This document shows positions 9,181 through 18,299 of a DNA stretch of 64,000 bases, piece by piece. The notes under the pieces were generated by a model. That model was given only the letters and a program-made list of their open reading frames with translations. It made no database searches and was not told the DNA's origin. This DNA comes from JAAUTT01 sp038213375 (GTDB lineage Bacteria > Bacteroidota > Bacteroidia > Bacteroidales > JAAUTT01). The position numbers and the translations under genes are program-made. Position 1 is the stretch's first letter; every line of letters starts with the position of its first letter. The stretch is from contig JBBQTB010000026.1 in the NCBI GenBank assembly GCA_038213375.1, positions 12,362 through 76,361 on the forward strand. Reading direction: 5' to 3'.

Positions 9181-10533
9181 ATGAAACAATTCAGACTTTT
9201 ACTTGTTTTTTCACTTCTCGTAAATTCTTTATCTGTCTTTGCCCAGATAGATGTAGAAGAAGAATACTTTAAATCGAAGTTGCGCGAAGAAGTAAAGGTT
9301 GAAAATCCGGTTTACAAACCTGTGATTGGTTTTGGTATTGGCATATTAAATTTCCTTGGCGATATACGAAACAACAACCGAAGTCCAAATCTCGGAATAC
9401 CGGCTTATCGACTTAATGTTGGTACATTCCTTGATAATAAACATTATTTTAAAACAAATTTTGCATTGATTCTTGGTACATTAACTGGCAATGAGCAATC
9501 AATAGATACATTACGTAACCGCAATTTTTCGTCTGACATCATTAGTTTTGGGCTAAATGTACAATACGATTTTCGACATTTAATTAAAAAAAGTCCTGTT
9601 CGTCCATTTATTTCGCTAGGGTTGGAAAATATTTCTTTCAACTCAAAAACTGATTTGACAACTGATTGGAAAGACCAAAAGGGAGTTATCTATCATTATT
9701 GGTCTGATGGGTCGATACGGAATATTAGTGAGAAAGATAAAAATGTACTACCCAACGAAATAATAAAGCGCGATTACAAATATGAGACTGACCTTCGAAC
9801 TTTTAACAAAGAAAATTATTCGCAAAACACATTTGCAATTCCTCTGGATATAGGAATTGATTTTTCTGTTTCTGAGCGTGTAAACCTTCGATTAGCACAA
9901 TCATATCATTATACTTTTACTCAGAATATTGATGGTGTTAACTCTAAGAATGGAGGAAACGGCAGGAAAGACATGTTCACTATGACCTACTTTACGCTGC
10001 ACCTCGATTTATTTTCAGATGCTAAAACTATAACTATAAATAAACTTTTTGCTGAAGTTGACTTTGATTACGCGATGTATGGGGATGAAGACAATGATGG
10101 TGTAAAAGATCTTATGGATAAGTGTTTTGGAACACCTCAGGGAGTTCCCGTTGATTCCGTGGGATGTCCGCTTGATGATGATAAAGATGGTGTTCCAAAT
10201 TATTTGGATAAGGATTTACACACAAGGTTTGGAGCTATGATTGATAATAACGGCGTGGAACTTGATAAAGATAAATTCGGCGCCGCTTTAAATATTGAAG
10301 CGATTAATCGTAAAGATGTTGAAATATTTCTTTTGATGCACAGAGCTCAAAACCGGTATTCTGGAAAACCTTCTCAGGCCATTCCTGCTAAATTTAAATC
10401 GGTAGACAGGGATGGAGACGGCTACATATCGTTCGACGAATTATTAAAATCTATTGATGATTTCTTCGATTTTTCGTCTGACCTATCGTCAAAAGATATT
10501 TACGAATTGCAGGATTTCTTCTTCGAGCAATAA
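9181..10533 (+). CDS. Outer-membrane barrel protein with thrombospondin-type-3-like and EF-hand calcium-binding segments
   Basis: 450 residues from ATG 9181, which gives a clean signal peptide (cut after FAQ); an upstream GTG would start inside the previous gene. Residues about 30-295 are beta-rich and barrel-like. Then come Asp-rich repeats (DEDNDGVKDLMDKC, DDDKDGVPNYLDKD) of the thrombospondin type 3 kind, and near the C-terminus a canonical EF-hand loop, DRDGDGYISFDE. The protein therefore probably binds several calcium ions on its non-barrel part. Unlike OmpA-family proteins, no OmpA peptidoglycan-binding domain follows the repeats. The SPOR-like upstream neighbour may provide that contact instead, which is an inference. 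Confidence 0.75.
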   Translation: MKQFRLLLVFSLLVNSLSVFAQIDVEEEYFKSKLREEVKVENPVYKPVIGFGIGILNFLGDIRNNNRSPNLGIPAYRLNVGTFLDNKHYFKTNFALILGTLTGNEQSIDTLRNRNFSSDIISFGLNVQYDFRHLIKKSPVRPFISLGLENISFNSKTDLTTDWKDQKGVIYHYWSDGSIRNISEKDKNVLPNEIIKRDYKYETDLRTFNKENYSQNTFAIPLDIGIDFSVSERVNLRLAQSYHYTFTQNIDGVNSKNGGNGRKDMFTMTYFTLHLDLFSDAKTITINKLFAEVDFDYAMYGDEDNDGVKDLMDKCFGTPQGVPVDSVGCPLDDDKDGVPNYLDKDLHTRFGAMIDNNGVELDKDKFGAALNIEAINRKDVEIFLLMHRAQNRYSGKPSQAIPAKFKSVDRDGDGYISFDELLKSIDDFFDFSSDLSSKDIYELQDFFFEQ

Positions 10534-10550
10534 AATAAACGCATTTTTTA

Positions 10551-10595
10551 ATAGCCACGAATGGACGTATAAATTATTCATCCATTCGTGGCTAT
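10551..10595 (+). terminator. Palindromic terminator, repeat family B copy 1
   Basis: A perfect 15-bp stem (10551-10565 with 10581-10595) with an ATAAATTATT loop, followed by TTTATATTTTTTT. It lies 18 bases after the barrel-protein stop. It shares its inner stem and loop with the hairpin at 35566-35606. Confidence 0.8.
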
Positions 10596-10654
10596 ATTTA
10601 TATTTTTTTGTTGTACACTTTTGTTACTTTAGAAATTAAACTGAGAAGTGTGGC

Positions 10655-10810
10655 AGTTCGGCTGAGGTTGTACCTCAGTCTAATGCATGATATCAGCCTT
10701 TTGTCTGATTTAAAATATGAAAATCATTTTTTTTGGAAAACAATTTATAATTAAGATGCAGCCTAAAAGGATATATTCGACTTAAGCACCGCCTAAGCGA
10801 ACAAGGGCTC
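10655..10810. repeat. Composite palindromic repeat, family A copy 1
   Basis: The left palindrome is CTGAGGT/ACCTCAG at 10662-10678, followed by about 90 bases with TATCAGCC, then GCAGCCTAAAAGG and CACCGCCTAAGCGAAC at 10787-10802. The same order of parts is found at 11762-11863 and 25411-25557. No open frame is seen in it. Confidence 0.6.
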
Positions 10811-10857
10811 ATTGTCAATTCAAATTTACACTCACAAACAATTTCAAAATCAATTTC

Positions 10858-11136
10858 ATGTTTAACGTTTTATTTTTTCTATTGACTGGCATACTGGTGG
10901 GTATAATCCTTCATAAGCGTGTGTGGTTGCCTCCGGTCGCCGAAAAACTTACGACAATAGCTATTTACTTATTATTGTTGACGTTAGGTATTAAAGCCGG
11001 TTCAGACAGAACCATTATGAGTCGGCTCGATACTTTGGGACTTACCGCTTTGGTTATAAGCTTATTTGCCACTTTTGGGAGTGTATTAACCGCATGGGTA
11101 GTGTATAAATATTTTTTTAAAGACCTGAAGCAATGA
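10858..11136 (+). CDS. LysO-type lysine exporter, N-terminal subunit
   Basis: 92 residues forming three hydrophobic segments (about 3-20, 30-47, 60-83), with the LGIKAGSD motif typical of the first half of LysO/YbjE (DUF340). LysO exports L-lysine across the inner membrane. The gene overlaps the next one by 4 bases (ATGA), and together the two equal one LysO protein. This division into a short and a long gene is what I know from other Bacteroidota, so I read it as a natural two-gene form and not as a frameshift. Confidence 0.8.
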   Translation: MFNVLFFLLTGILVGIILHKRVWLPPVAEKLTTIAIYLLLLTLGIKAGSDRTIMSRLDTLGLTALVISLFATFGSVLTAWVVYKYFFKDLKQ

Positions 11137-11735
11137 AGAGTAGTGTAATAATACTTATTATATTCGCTATGGGAATAATTCTTGGAGTACTTCATATATT
11201 ACCTGAAACGCACCAAATGGGTGAGATTAGTACCTACACTTTATATATATTAATGTTTATAGTAGGTGTAAGCATTGGATGCGATAAGCATATCTGGCAA
11301 GAGTTTCGTGAAATGAAATTTCGTGTATTACTTATACCCTTAACTACCATTGTTGGAACCGGTCTTGGGCTGCTTTTCTATCGGATCCTCTTTTCCTATC
11401 CAAATAACGCCGATTTGTTTGCTGTAGGTGCAGGATTTGGTTATTATAGTCTTTCGAGTATCGTTATTACTAAATTATCCGGCGAATCAATGGGTATAAT
11501 TGCATTATTGGCTAATATTATACGCGAAATTGCAACACTTGTCCTTGCACCGGTTCTTGTAAAATACTTTGGTAAAATTGCACCCATTGCTGCCGGCGGT
11601 GCCACAACAAGCGATACAACCCTGCCAATAATTATGAAATATTCGGGAAAAGAATATGTGTTTGGATCGGTGGTTAATGGAATTGTATTAACCCTTCTTG
11701 TTCCGATATTTATTGCCTTAATCTATGGGGTATAA
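11133..11735 (+). CDS. lysO: LysO-family lysine exporter, main subunit
   Basis: 200 residues with about six membrane segments. The sequence contains the LysO hallmarks FIVGVSIGCD, GAGFGYYSLSS, LANIIREI and GGATTSDTTLP. Proteins of this family efflux lysine and toxic lysine analogues. Translation is coupled to the preceding short subunit. It is convergent with the lpd gene, with a family A repeat and a short TCGGAAAT hairpin between them. Confidence 0.85.
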   Translation: MKSSVIILIIFAMGIILGVLHILPETHQMGEISTYTLYILMFIVGVSIGCDKHIWQEFREMKFRVLLIPLTTIVGTGLGLLFYRILFSYPNNADLFAVGAGFGYYSLSSIVITKLSGESMGIIALLANIIREIATLVLAPVLVKYFGKIAPIAAGGATTSDTTLPIIMKYSGKEYVFGSVVNGIVLTLLVPIFIALIYGV

Positions 11736-11761
11736 AATTAGGAGTTAGGAGTGCGAATCTC

Positions 11762-11863
11762 ACTGTTTGGCAGAGGTTTTACCTCAGTCGAGTATATATT
11801 TAAACAGGCTACAGCCTTTTTAAAATAGGAACGGCTTAGGCAAAGCCTAAGCCGAACGGAGGG
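11762..11863. repeat. Composite palindromic repeat, family A copy 2
   Basis: The left part is GAGGTTTTACCTC (11772-11784). The middle is AGGCTACAGCCT (11816-11827 region). The right part is a perfect 10-bp palindrome CGGCTTAGGC/GCCTAAGCCG (11832-11841 and 11845-11854) with an AAA loop, followed by GAAC. Confidence 0.65.
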
Positions 11864-11870
11864 TCGGAGT

Positions 11871-11889
11871 TCGGAAATAGAATTTCCGA
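11871..11889. terminator. Short palindrome between convergent lysO and lpd
   Basis: TCGGAAAT and ATTTCCGA form an 8-bp stem with a 3-base loop, ten bases beyond the lpd stop on the minus strand. There is no good U-tract, so a terminator role is uncertain; it may simply be part of the adjacent repeat. Confidence 0.4.
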
Positions 11890-11898
11890 TCCCCGATT

Positions 11899-13290
11899 TT
11901 ATATATGTATCACCTCTCCATAAGCGGCGGCACTGGCCTCCATAATGGCTTCACTCATGGTTGGGTGAGGGTGTATCGATTTTATAATTTCGTGACCCGT
12001 TGTTTCCAGGTTACGTGCAACCACCATTTCGGCAATCAGTTCCGTAACGTTAGCTCCGATCATATGTGCGCCAAGCAGCTCACCATATTTTGCATCATAA
12101 ATAATTTTTACAAAGCCATCTTTTGCACCAGCAGCACTGGCTTTACCAGAGGCAGTGAACGGAAATTTGCCAACTTTAATTTCGTATCCGGCATCTTTCG
12201 CAGCCTTTTCAGATAGACCAACGGAGGCAACTTCGGGAGAGGTATAAGTGCATCCGGGAATATTTTTATAATCTATTGGATGGGGATTTTTACCGGCAAT
12301 TTTTTCAACACAGGTAATTCCTTCAGCTGATGCTACATGCGCCAGAGCTTGTGTTCCAATGATATCGCCAATGGCATATACTCCTCTGATATTGGTATTG
12401 TAGAACTCGTCAACTTTAACACGACCTTTTTCGAGTACAATGCCCAATTCTTCAATGCCAATGTTCTCCAAATTTGGAGCAATACCTACAGCCGAGAGAA
12501 CGATTTCAGCTTCATACATTTCTTCACCTTTTGGTGTTTTAATTTTTACCTTGCAAAGAGGTCCTTTTATATCAACCGACTCAACAGTTGAGCTTGTGAG
12601 TATAGTGAGTCCGGCTTTTTTGAATGATTTTTCAAGCGTCTTTGATACTTCTTCGTCTTCAAGAGGAACGATGTTGGGCAGAAATTCAACCAGCGTAACT
12701 TTAGTACCAATGGCGTTGTAAAAATAAGCAAATTCGCTGCCTATTGCTCCGGAACCAACCACGATCATTGATGTCGGTTGTTTTGTCAGACTCATTGCCT
12801 GACGATAGCCAATTACTTTAACTCCATCCTGTTTGAGGTTAGGCAGCTCTCTCGATCTGGCTCCTGTGGCAAGTATAATGTGATCGGCAGTTATCTGAGA
12901 TTTCTTTCCATTTTTATCAGTTACTTCAACCGTTTTATTGTCAATCAATTTTCCGGTTCCCAAAACGGTTTCAATCTTGTTCTTCTTAAATAGAAATTGA
13001 ATGCCCTTACTCATGCCATCAGCTACACCGCGGCTTCGTTCAATAATTTTAGTAAAATCGGGTTTAGCGATGCCTTCCAGCTTTATTCCATAGTCAGCCG
13101 CATGTTGTGTGTATTCAAACACCTGTGCACTTTTTAAAAGCGACTTAGTTGGAATGCATCCCCAATTTAGGCAAATACCTCCAAGATTTTCGCGTTCAAC
13201 AACACCAACTTTCAATCCTAACTGCGAAGCCCTTATGGCGGCAACATATCCGCCAGGACCACTTCCTATTATCACCACATCATATTTCAT
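11899..13290 (-). CDS. lpdA: Dihydrolipoyl dehydrogenase (E3)
   Basis: 463 residues. This FAD flavoprotein reoxidises protein-bound dihydrolipoamide with NAD+ for 2-oxoacid dehydrogenase complexes and the glycine cleavage system. Seen in the sequence: the FAD-binding GSGPGG at residues 9-14, redox-active cysteines C40 and C45 in GGICLNWGCIPTK, a second nucleotide-binding motif VVGSGAIGSEFA, the FAD motif GVYAIGDI, and the C-terminal interface HPHPTMSEA carrying the catalytic His. The Trp between the cysteines, where many homologues have Val, is common in this phylum as far as I recall. No E1 or E2 genes are nearby, so it is a stand-alone gene serving complexes encoded elsewhere. Confidence 0.95.
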   Translation of the reverse strand: MKYDVVIIGSGPGGYVAAIRASQLGLKVGVVERENLGGICLNWGCIPTKSLLKSAQVFEYTQHAADYGIKLEGIAKPDFTKIIERSRGVADGMSKGIQFLFKKNKIETVLGTGKLIDNKTVEVTDKNGKKSQITADHIILATGARSRELPNLKQDGVKVIGYRQAMSLTKQPTSMIVVGSGAIGSEFAYFYNAIGTKVTLVEFLPNIVPLEDEEVSKTLEKSFKKAGLTILTSSTVESVDIKGPLCKVKIKTPKGEEMYEAEIVLSAVGIAPNLENIGIEELGIVLEKGRVKVDEFYNTNIRGVYAIGDIIGTQALAHVASAEGITCVEKIAGKNPHPIDYKNIPGCTYTSPEVASVGLSEKAAKDAGYEIKVGKFPFTASGKASAAGAKDGFVKIIYDAKYGELLGAHMIGANVTELIAEMVVARNLETTGHEIIKSIHPHPTMSEAIMEASAAAYGEVIHI

Positions 13291-13369
13291 AAATCTAAGA
13301 ATTATATGTATTTGTTATAAGTTACCGGTTATTTTTAAAGAATTCTAAAACCCAAAATCTAAAAATCCT

Positions 13370-14431
13370 CTACCATCCCATAAAATACCCTGTTAAACCA
13401 ACAATTAAACCCACTAAAAGATTTATACCTTTCATTAAAAAAAAGTTTTTCTTCGATTCGGCAAGTAAAGGGAGTGAGCTATGTCCATCCTGCACAATGG
13501 AGTTAGCTAAAAGTATGCTGAATGGAATGGAATTATTAAAAAAAAGTGTTACGAATATCAGATGTGGACCCGATTCGGGAATTATTCCAACAAGAACTGC
13601 AATGAATAAAACAACTAGCTTATTGTTTTGTAGCCAGGGTAAAATGTCCAGATAAGTCAAAAGCAATTCAATGCCCAGCAAAGCGCCAAAGGTCCATAAG
13701 AATATTTTGATGAAGTGCTTTTTAATGATGTGTTTCCATAGATGCTCCTCCAAAAAATGCTCGTCTACAATTAACAAGATGTAAAATGCAACAAAGGTTA
13801 ATCCAATGAATAGTATATTTTCGAGCCCCCATTCGGAATGCACTTTTTCCGTTGATTGTGCGATTTCATGACCACCATGTTCAAATTGACCGGTAATGAT
13901 GCCAAAAAGAAACATGAAAAGTCCCATAATCAATATGGCCCTGGGGAATGATATTTTTGTAACGTTTTCTTTAATATTTTCCCATGAATGAGCGTCAGCT
14001 TTGATCTCCAGGTTATGCACCACCAGATGTGATTTCTCTGGAAAAGGGATTGAATATGGTTTAATAAACAGGTTTGTAACAAGACCCGCTGCAATTGCTA
14101 TTCCAAAGATTACAACATTCAAAATAATGGCCGTTTTGGGAATCATCGAAAACATAACAAATGCCTCATCACCAGATGAAGCGATCATGGCGGCAACTAA
14201 AGCGCCTAAATTTACAAGGTTATGGGTAAACATCGAAACAACAGCAAAGCCACCGATACAACCGGGTATCAGACCAAGCAAAGCCGAAACAAACACTTGT
14301 TTGAATTTCGATTTAAAAAGATTATTTCCCCATCGACCATGGGTTAAAACATTGAAATATTCAATTAACAACATCATTACCATAACTAAACTGGTAATCA
14401 TAATTGTTTGTCTGATAACGTCTATAAGCAT
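13370..14431 (-). CDS. Putative manganese/heavy-metal exporter (ArsP_2-type, multi-pass)
   Basis: 353 residues with about ten hydrophobic helices. A central hydrophilic stretch (about 148-165 and 190-205) carries several His residues (KSHLVVHNLEIKADAHS, EHGGHE). The repeated motifs LIPGCIGGFAVVSM and IIPESGPHLIF, one in each half, show the two-repeat layout of this family. Related proteins are annotated as putative manganese transporters or 10-TM heavy-metal exporters; the substrate is unproven here. It lies 79 bases downstream of lpd's start on the same strand but is probably separately transcribed. I see no manganese riboswitch in the 170 bases upstream. Confidence 0.75.
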   Translation of the reverse strand: MLIDVIRQTIMITSLVMVMMLLIEYFNVLTHGRWGNNLFKSKFKQVFVSALLGLIPGCIGGFAVVSMFTHNLVNLGALVAAMIASSGDEAFVMFSMIPKTAIILNVVIFGIAIAAGLVTNLFIKPYSIPFPEKSHLVVHNLEIKADAHSWENIKENVTKISFPRAILIMGLFMFLFGIITGQFEHGGHEIAQSTEKVHSEWGLENILFIGLTFVAFYILLIVDEHFLEEHLWKHIIKKHFIKIFLWTFGALLGIELLLTYLDILPWLQNNKLVVLFIAVLVGIIPESGPHLIFVTLFFNNSIPFSILLANSIVQDGHSSLPLLAESKKNFFLMKGINLLVGLIVGLTGYFMGW

Positions 14432-14605
14432 CCTTTAATTCGTAATAGGTATGGAAAGCAAATTTAACTAAAAAATGTGTTTTTAAACTGAACTCATAAA
14501 TAATTCCAATTCTTTGTTATATAATTCATTCTAACAAGTTAACTTTAAAAAAGTATCATACATAAACATTACAATTGTCATGTGTCTCATTTTTAACATA
14601 TCAAA

Positions 14606-16831
14606 GTGAAACAAAAATTATTGATAGTAATTTCATTGCATTTGTGGGTTGCCAGTAATGTATTTACTCAAACTTTAGAAAAAACACGTCCTAAAATAGG
14701 CATTGTATTAAGTGGTGGAGGTGCAAAGGGGCTTGCCCATATTGGAGTACTTAAAGTGTTAGAAGAGGCTGGAATTCCAATCGATTATATCGGGGGAACG
14801 AGCATGGGTGCCATTGTTGGAGGTTTATATGCGATAGGGTATTCAGCTAAACAGCTCGATTCTATTGCCCGTAATACTAATTGGGATGACTTTCTGACGG
14901 ATAAGGTTTCCCGCAGAAACCTTTCAATGATTGAGAAAGACGAGAATGTAAAATATTTTATTTCGTTTCCCATTCGCGAAAAAAGAATTTCACTGCCAAG
15001 TGGAATCGTGGCCGGGCAAAATATAATAAGGCTGTTTTCCGGTTTAACAAATTCCGTGTATAACCAGACGGATTTTTCCAAATTTCCGATTCCTTATTTT
15101 TGCGTTGCTACCGATGTTGAGAAAGGTGAAAGTGTGATTATTAAAAAAGGAAACCTGGCAGAAGCCATGAGAGCCAGCATGGCGATACCTACGGTTTTTA
15201 CTCCCGAAGAAATAGATGGGAAAGCGCTGCTTGATGGAGGTTTAGTTAATAATTTTCCGGTCGAAGAAATGAAAAAGATGGGGGCCGATATCATCATCGG
15301 AGTTGATGTCGGATTCCGCTATTACAAGCGCAATGAACTCAATTCGTTAGTTAAAATTATTGAGCAATCCATCTTTATGCACAGTATGGATAAAAATCAG
15401 CGAAGCAAGGATATGTGCGATATATTAATAACACCGCATTTGCACGATTACAACGCTTCAAGTTTTAATCATGCCGATACATTGCTGGCCCGAGGAGAGC
15501 GAGCAGCAAGGGGGCAATACGCAAAATTATCAGCTTTAAGTAAACGAATTAAATCCATTTCAGATTCATTACCCACTGCTGCACGAAAAGTAAAAAACGT
15601 AAACGAATTTTATGTAAAAGATATTCAAGTTGATGGGTTAAGAGATGTACCTCTGGAGTTTATTGAACGAAAGCTTCCCTTTGAAATACCTGATACTGTT
15701 CATGTAACAGACATTGATCAGTTTATTGAGCGTATTTATGGTACGCGGTTTTTTGAACGCATCAACTATAACATGGAGCCATTAGATGGAGGTGTAAGAC
15801 TTCATTTTAAGGTGATTGAGAAAAATACGAACTTTTTCAGGGTAGGTTTGCACTACGATCCCGATTTCAAAACAACCATCATGCTAAATACTACCTTTCG
15901 AAACAAAGTTTTTCGGGGGTCAAGAATTACTTTGGATGTAGCGCTGGGCGAAAACCCATCATTTACAGGGTTGTTGTATAGAAATACCGGTTGGAACCCT
16001 AAACATAATTTTATGATACGATCAAGGTTGGTACCCGATTTTGGATTAAAGATCCAGGCACACAGCATTGGAATTTATGCCTACCAAAATGACAAACGAA
16101 TCTCAAGTTATAATTTTAAAGATATTACCACCGATTTATTTTTGCAAGCCAACTTATCAAATAACGATGTTATTGCATTAGGCACTGTAGGTGACTATAC
16201 ATCAATTAAAAATAATTTTAATTATTCAGATAATCAGGAATTAACATCGTATTATTCGAACTTTTATATTCTATTTAAGAACGATTCATATGATCAGGCA
16301 TTTTATCCAAAACGCGGATCGCGTATTTTTACTGAAGTGAAATTTGTGAAAGGGTTGTCAGAAGATGTAAAAAGTCAAAATGGTTTTTTTGTAGCATCGG
16401 TTCGTGCCAACATGGTAATTCCATTAAGCGACAGAGTGTCATTGAGTGAGAGTGTGTTCGCAGGAACTACATTGGGTGATAGTATACCTGCCCATTATCA
16501 GTTTTTGGTAGGAGGCATGGGTGGCGCTAATTTACGAGGATTAATACCATTTGTTGGAATTGATTTTATGCAACGAACCAATAAACATGCCCTGGTTGGC
16601 CGGATGGATATTCAGTGGGAAATGTGGAACGATAATTATCTTATTTTTCACACGAACATAGGCAAAGTTACCCCACGGCTAACCGATTTGTGGGTGTGGA
16701 GTGATGTTGTTTTTGGATATGGGGTATCGTTTGGTTACAAAAGCCCTATAGGCCCTATGGAATTTAGCCTTATGACATCAAATAAAAACCCTGGAATATC
16801 AACTTTTATTAATATTGGGTTGGGGTTTTGA
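14606..16831 (+). CDS. Patatin-like phospholipase fused to POTRA and outer-membrane barrel (type Vd-like)
   Basis: 741 residues from a GTG start, with a signal peptide cut near residue 22. The patatin domain (30-330) has the oxyanion loop GGGAKG (37-42), nucleophile Ser66 in GTSMG and Asp210 in LLDGGLVNN, forming the Ser-Asp dyad of patatin lipases. Residues 335-410 form one POTRA-like repeat (FYVKDIQVDGLRDVPLEFIERKL). The remaining 320 residues form a BamA/Omp85-type barrel with GGMGGANLRGL and a terminal Phe. This is the architecture of PlpD-type (type Vd) autotransporters, in which the barrel anchors or exports the lipase. Whether the lipase faces outward or into the periplasm cannot be told from sequence. 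A hairpin follows the stop directly. Confidence 0.9.
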   Translation: MKQKLLIVISLHLWVASNVFTQTLEKTRPKIGIVLSGGGAKGLAHIGVLKVLEEAGIPIDYIGGTSMGAIVGGLYAIGYSAKQLDSIARNTNWDDFLTDKVSRRNLSMIEKDENVKYFISFPIREKRISLPSGIVAGQNIIRLFSGLTNSVYNQTDFSKFPIPYFCVATDVEKGESVIIKKGNLAEAMRASMAIPTVFTPEEIDGKALLDGGLVNNFPVEEMKKMGADIIIGVDVGFRYYKRNELNSLVKIIEQSIFMHSMDKNQRSKDMCDILITPHLHDYNASSFNHADTLLARGERAARGQYAKLSALSKRIKSISDSLPTAARKVKNVNEFYVKDIQVDGLRDVPLEFIERKLPFEIPDTVHVTDIDQFIERIYGTRFFERINYNMEPLDGGVRLHFKVIEKNTNFFRVGLHYDPDFKTTIMLNTTFRNKVFRGSRITLDVALGENPSFTGLLYRNTGWNPKHNFMIRSRLVPDFGLKIQAHSIGIYAYQNDKRISSYNFKDITTDLFLQANLSNNDVIALGTVGDYTSIKNNFNYSDNQELTSYYSNFYILFKNDSYDQAFYPKRGSRIFTEVKFVKGLSEDVKSQNGFFVASVRANMVIPLSDRVSLSESVFAGTTLGDSIPAHYQFLVGGMGGANLRGLIPFVGIDFMQRTNKHALVGRMDIQWEMWNDNYLIFHTNIGKVTPRLTDLWVWSDVVFGYGVSFGYKSPIGPMEFSLMTSNKNPGISTFINIGLGF

Positions 16832-16838
16832 AAAAAAA

Positions 16839-16867
16839 TACCCCTTAAGTGATGAACTAAAGGGGTA
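16839..16867. terminator. Bidirectional terminator between convergent genes
   Basis: TACCCCTT (16839-16846) pairs with AAGGGGTA (16860-16867), with an A-tract (16831-16838) on one side and a T-rich tract on the other. It separates the patatin gene from the lipoprotein gene that ends at 16883. Confidence 0.8.
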
Positions 16868-16882
16868 TGTGGTATTATTTTC

Positions 16883-18166
16883 TTAATGTGTTCGTAAATA
16901 TTGAATTTCGGAAATTGTCAAGGCTCGATCATAAAGCCTTATATCATCCAGATCTCCATAAAATTGCTGGTACTGGGGACCTCCACTACCTATCCAACCG
17001 GCTCCAATGTTGAAGTAGTAGGTAGCTGGTAAAATATCAGAAGGGCAATTCATATTGCTTTTTAAAATGCCATCAATATACAAATATAGTTCTGAGCCCT
17101 TGCGTTGAGCCAGCACGTGGTGCCATATATTAAGGGATGGGGATGAATTAAGTGACAACTTATAATCAGAATTATTTACCCTTATTCCGCAATTAAAGTT
17201 GTTAGGGCCTATATCTTGGGTTATATAGAATATATTATCGTGATTATAACTATCACCTATCTGAAATAGATGTTCCTGTTCATTCTCCCAACTATTAGTT
17301 TTGTAGAACCATAATGAAACTGTAAAATCATTTAAAACAGGATTTCCAGATCCATATAAGTCAACCAAATTTGAAAAGTGACAAGCACTGTTATTAACTC
17401 CAAATCTATCCTTTACAAAAGAGGGAAGGATACCATGATCAGGTAACAATGAATGACCTTTCCCGCTTTCATCGAGATAGTTACCATTAAAGGGAAAATA
17501 CAAAAGCAGTCCTTCATCAATTAAAATATCAAAAGTCCTGAAGGCTACCGAATTACCATAAATTGTAATGCCTGCATCAGTAGTGGCATAAGCTCTTACA
17601 TAATAAATTTTGTCGCTTTGTAATCCTGTTAAGTAGCTTTCGATAGAAATATCGCCACTACCTCCAACATTAGAAGTTCTTCCAATCGATTCCTCCAGCG
17701 ATGGCAAAGATGTGGAATAAGCCCAGCAATGGCCATATCGCGATATATAAACATTGGATTTTAGTTTAATACTACCAGTTACTTTTGCAGTGTTACTTGT
17801 AATATTTGTTATCTTACCCGTTTCAATTTCAGGAGGGAGTATTGGACTTACTGTTAAATTTATTTTGTTTACCCTACCGTCTGTAATAATTACGCTTTTA
17901 CTTTTTGGATTATAACCTCTTAAACCAAATTGAAAATTGGTTTTTCCTGGTTTAATTCCTGTAATGGTAAAGGTTCCATCGCTTGCAGATGTATACACAT
18001 GACCATCCTGGGTAAAGATATAAGCACCTGGAATAGGTTTGTTTGTCAGGGAGTCTGTTACTATCCCCGAAATAATTAAAAATTCAGATTTCTGACAGCT
18101 TTGGGACAATATCATTGAAGTAATTGCCACCACCAGAATTCCTAAAACATTTCTCATACGATCCAT
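16883..18166 (-). CDS. Surface lipoprotein with carboxypeptidase-regulatory-like, Fn3-like and LamG-like domains
   Basis: 427 residues. A lipoprotein signal ends at the lipobox LSQSC, followed by QKSEF. Residues about 30-110 form a carboxypeptidase-regulatory-like sandwich (ISGIVTDSLTNKPIPGAYIFT...GTFTITGIKPG). Residues 115-210 form a fibronectin-like domain (GLQSDKIYYVRAYATTDAG). Residues 215-427 form a LamG/concanavalin-like domain, including LLLYFPFNGNYLDESGKGH and GDLDDIRLYDRALTISEI. Such lipoproteins usually bind glycans or other surface ligands. It follows the 660-residue lipoprotein on the same strand, separated by a strong hairpin, so it may be transcribed on its own. No catalytic residues are evident. 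Confidence 0.8.
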   Translation of the reverse strand: MDRMRNVLGILVVAITSMILSQSCQKSEFLIISGIVTDSLTNKPIPGAYIFTQDGHVYTSASDGTFTITGIKPGKTNFQFGLRGYNPKSKSVIITDGRVNKINLTVSPILPPEIETGKITNITSNTAKVTGSIKLKSNVYISRYGHCWAYSTSLPSLEESIGRTSNVGGSGDISIESYLTGLQSDKIYYVRAYATTDAGITIYGNSVAFRTFDILIDEGLLLYFPFNGNYLDESGKGHSLLPDHGILPSFVKDRFGVNNSACHFSNLVDLYGSGNPVLNDFTVSLWFYKTNSWENEQEHLFQIGDSYNHDNIFYITQDIGPNNFNCGIRVNNSDYKLSLNSSPSLNIWHHVLAQRKGSELYLYIDGILKSNMNCPSDILPATYYFNIGAGWIGSGGPQYQQFYGDLDDIRLYDRALTISEIQYLRTH

Positions 18167-18254
18167 CGTCTTTATATTATAGTGCTTTTTGTATTAGTCC
18201 TCATATTCCCAAGATTCTTCTAACGGGGCATCCTAATGAAGAACTATTAGTAGA

Positions 18255-18293
18255 TTCAAAAGAAGACAGCGAATGAAGCTGTCTTCTTTTGAA
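18255..18293 (-). terminator. Long hairpin after the 660-residue lipoprotein gene
   Basis: A 16-bp perfect stem (18255-18270 with 18278-18293) and a 7-base loop, ending in CTTTTGA-type bases. It begins 6 bases after the stop codon on the minus strand. It could terminate transcription or protect the 3' end. Confidence 0.7.
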
Positions 18294-18299
18294 ATTTAT

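Noticed and set aside
10858..11735. Frameshifted lysO pseudogene
   Set aside because: The two frames overlap by a clean ATGA and each half is intact; the split form is known to me from other Bacteroidota.
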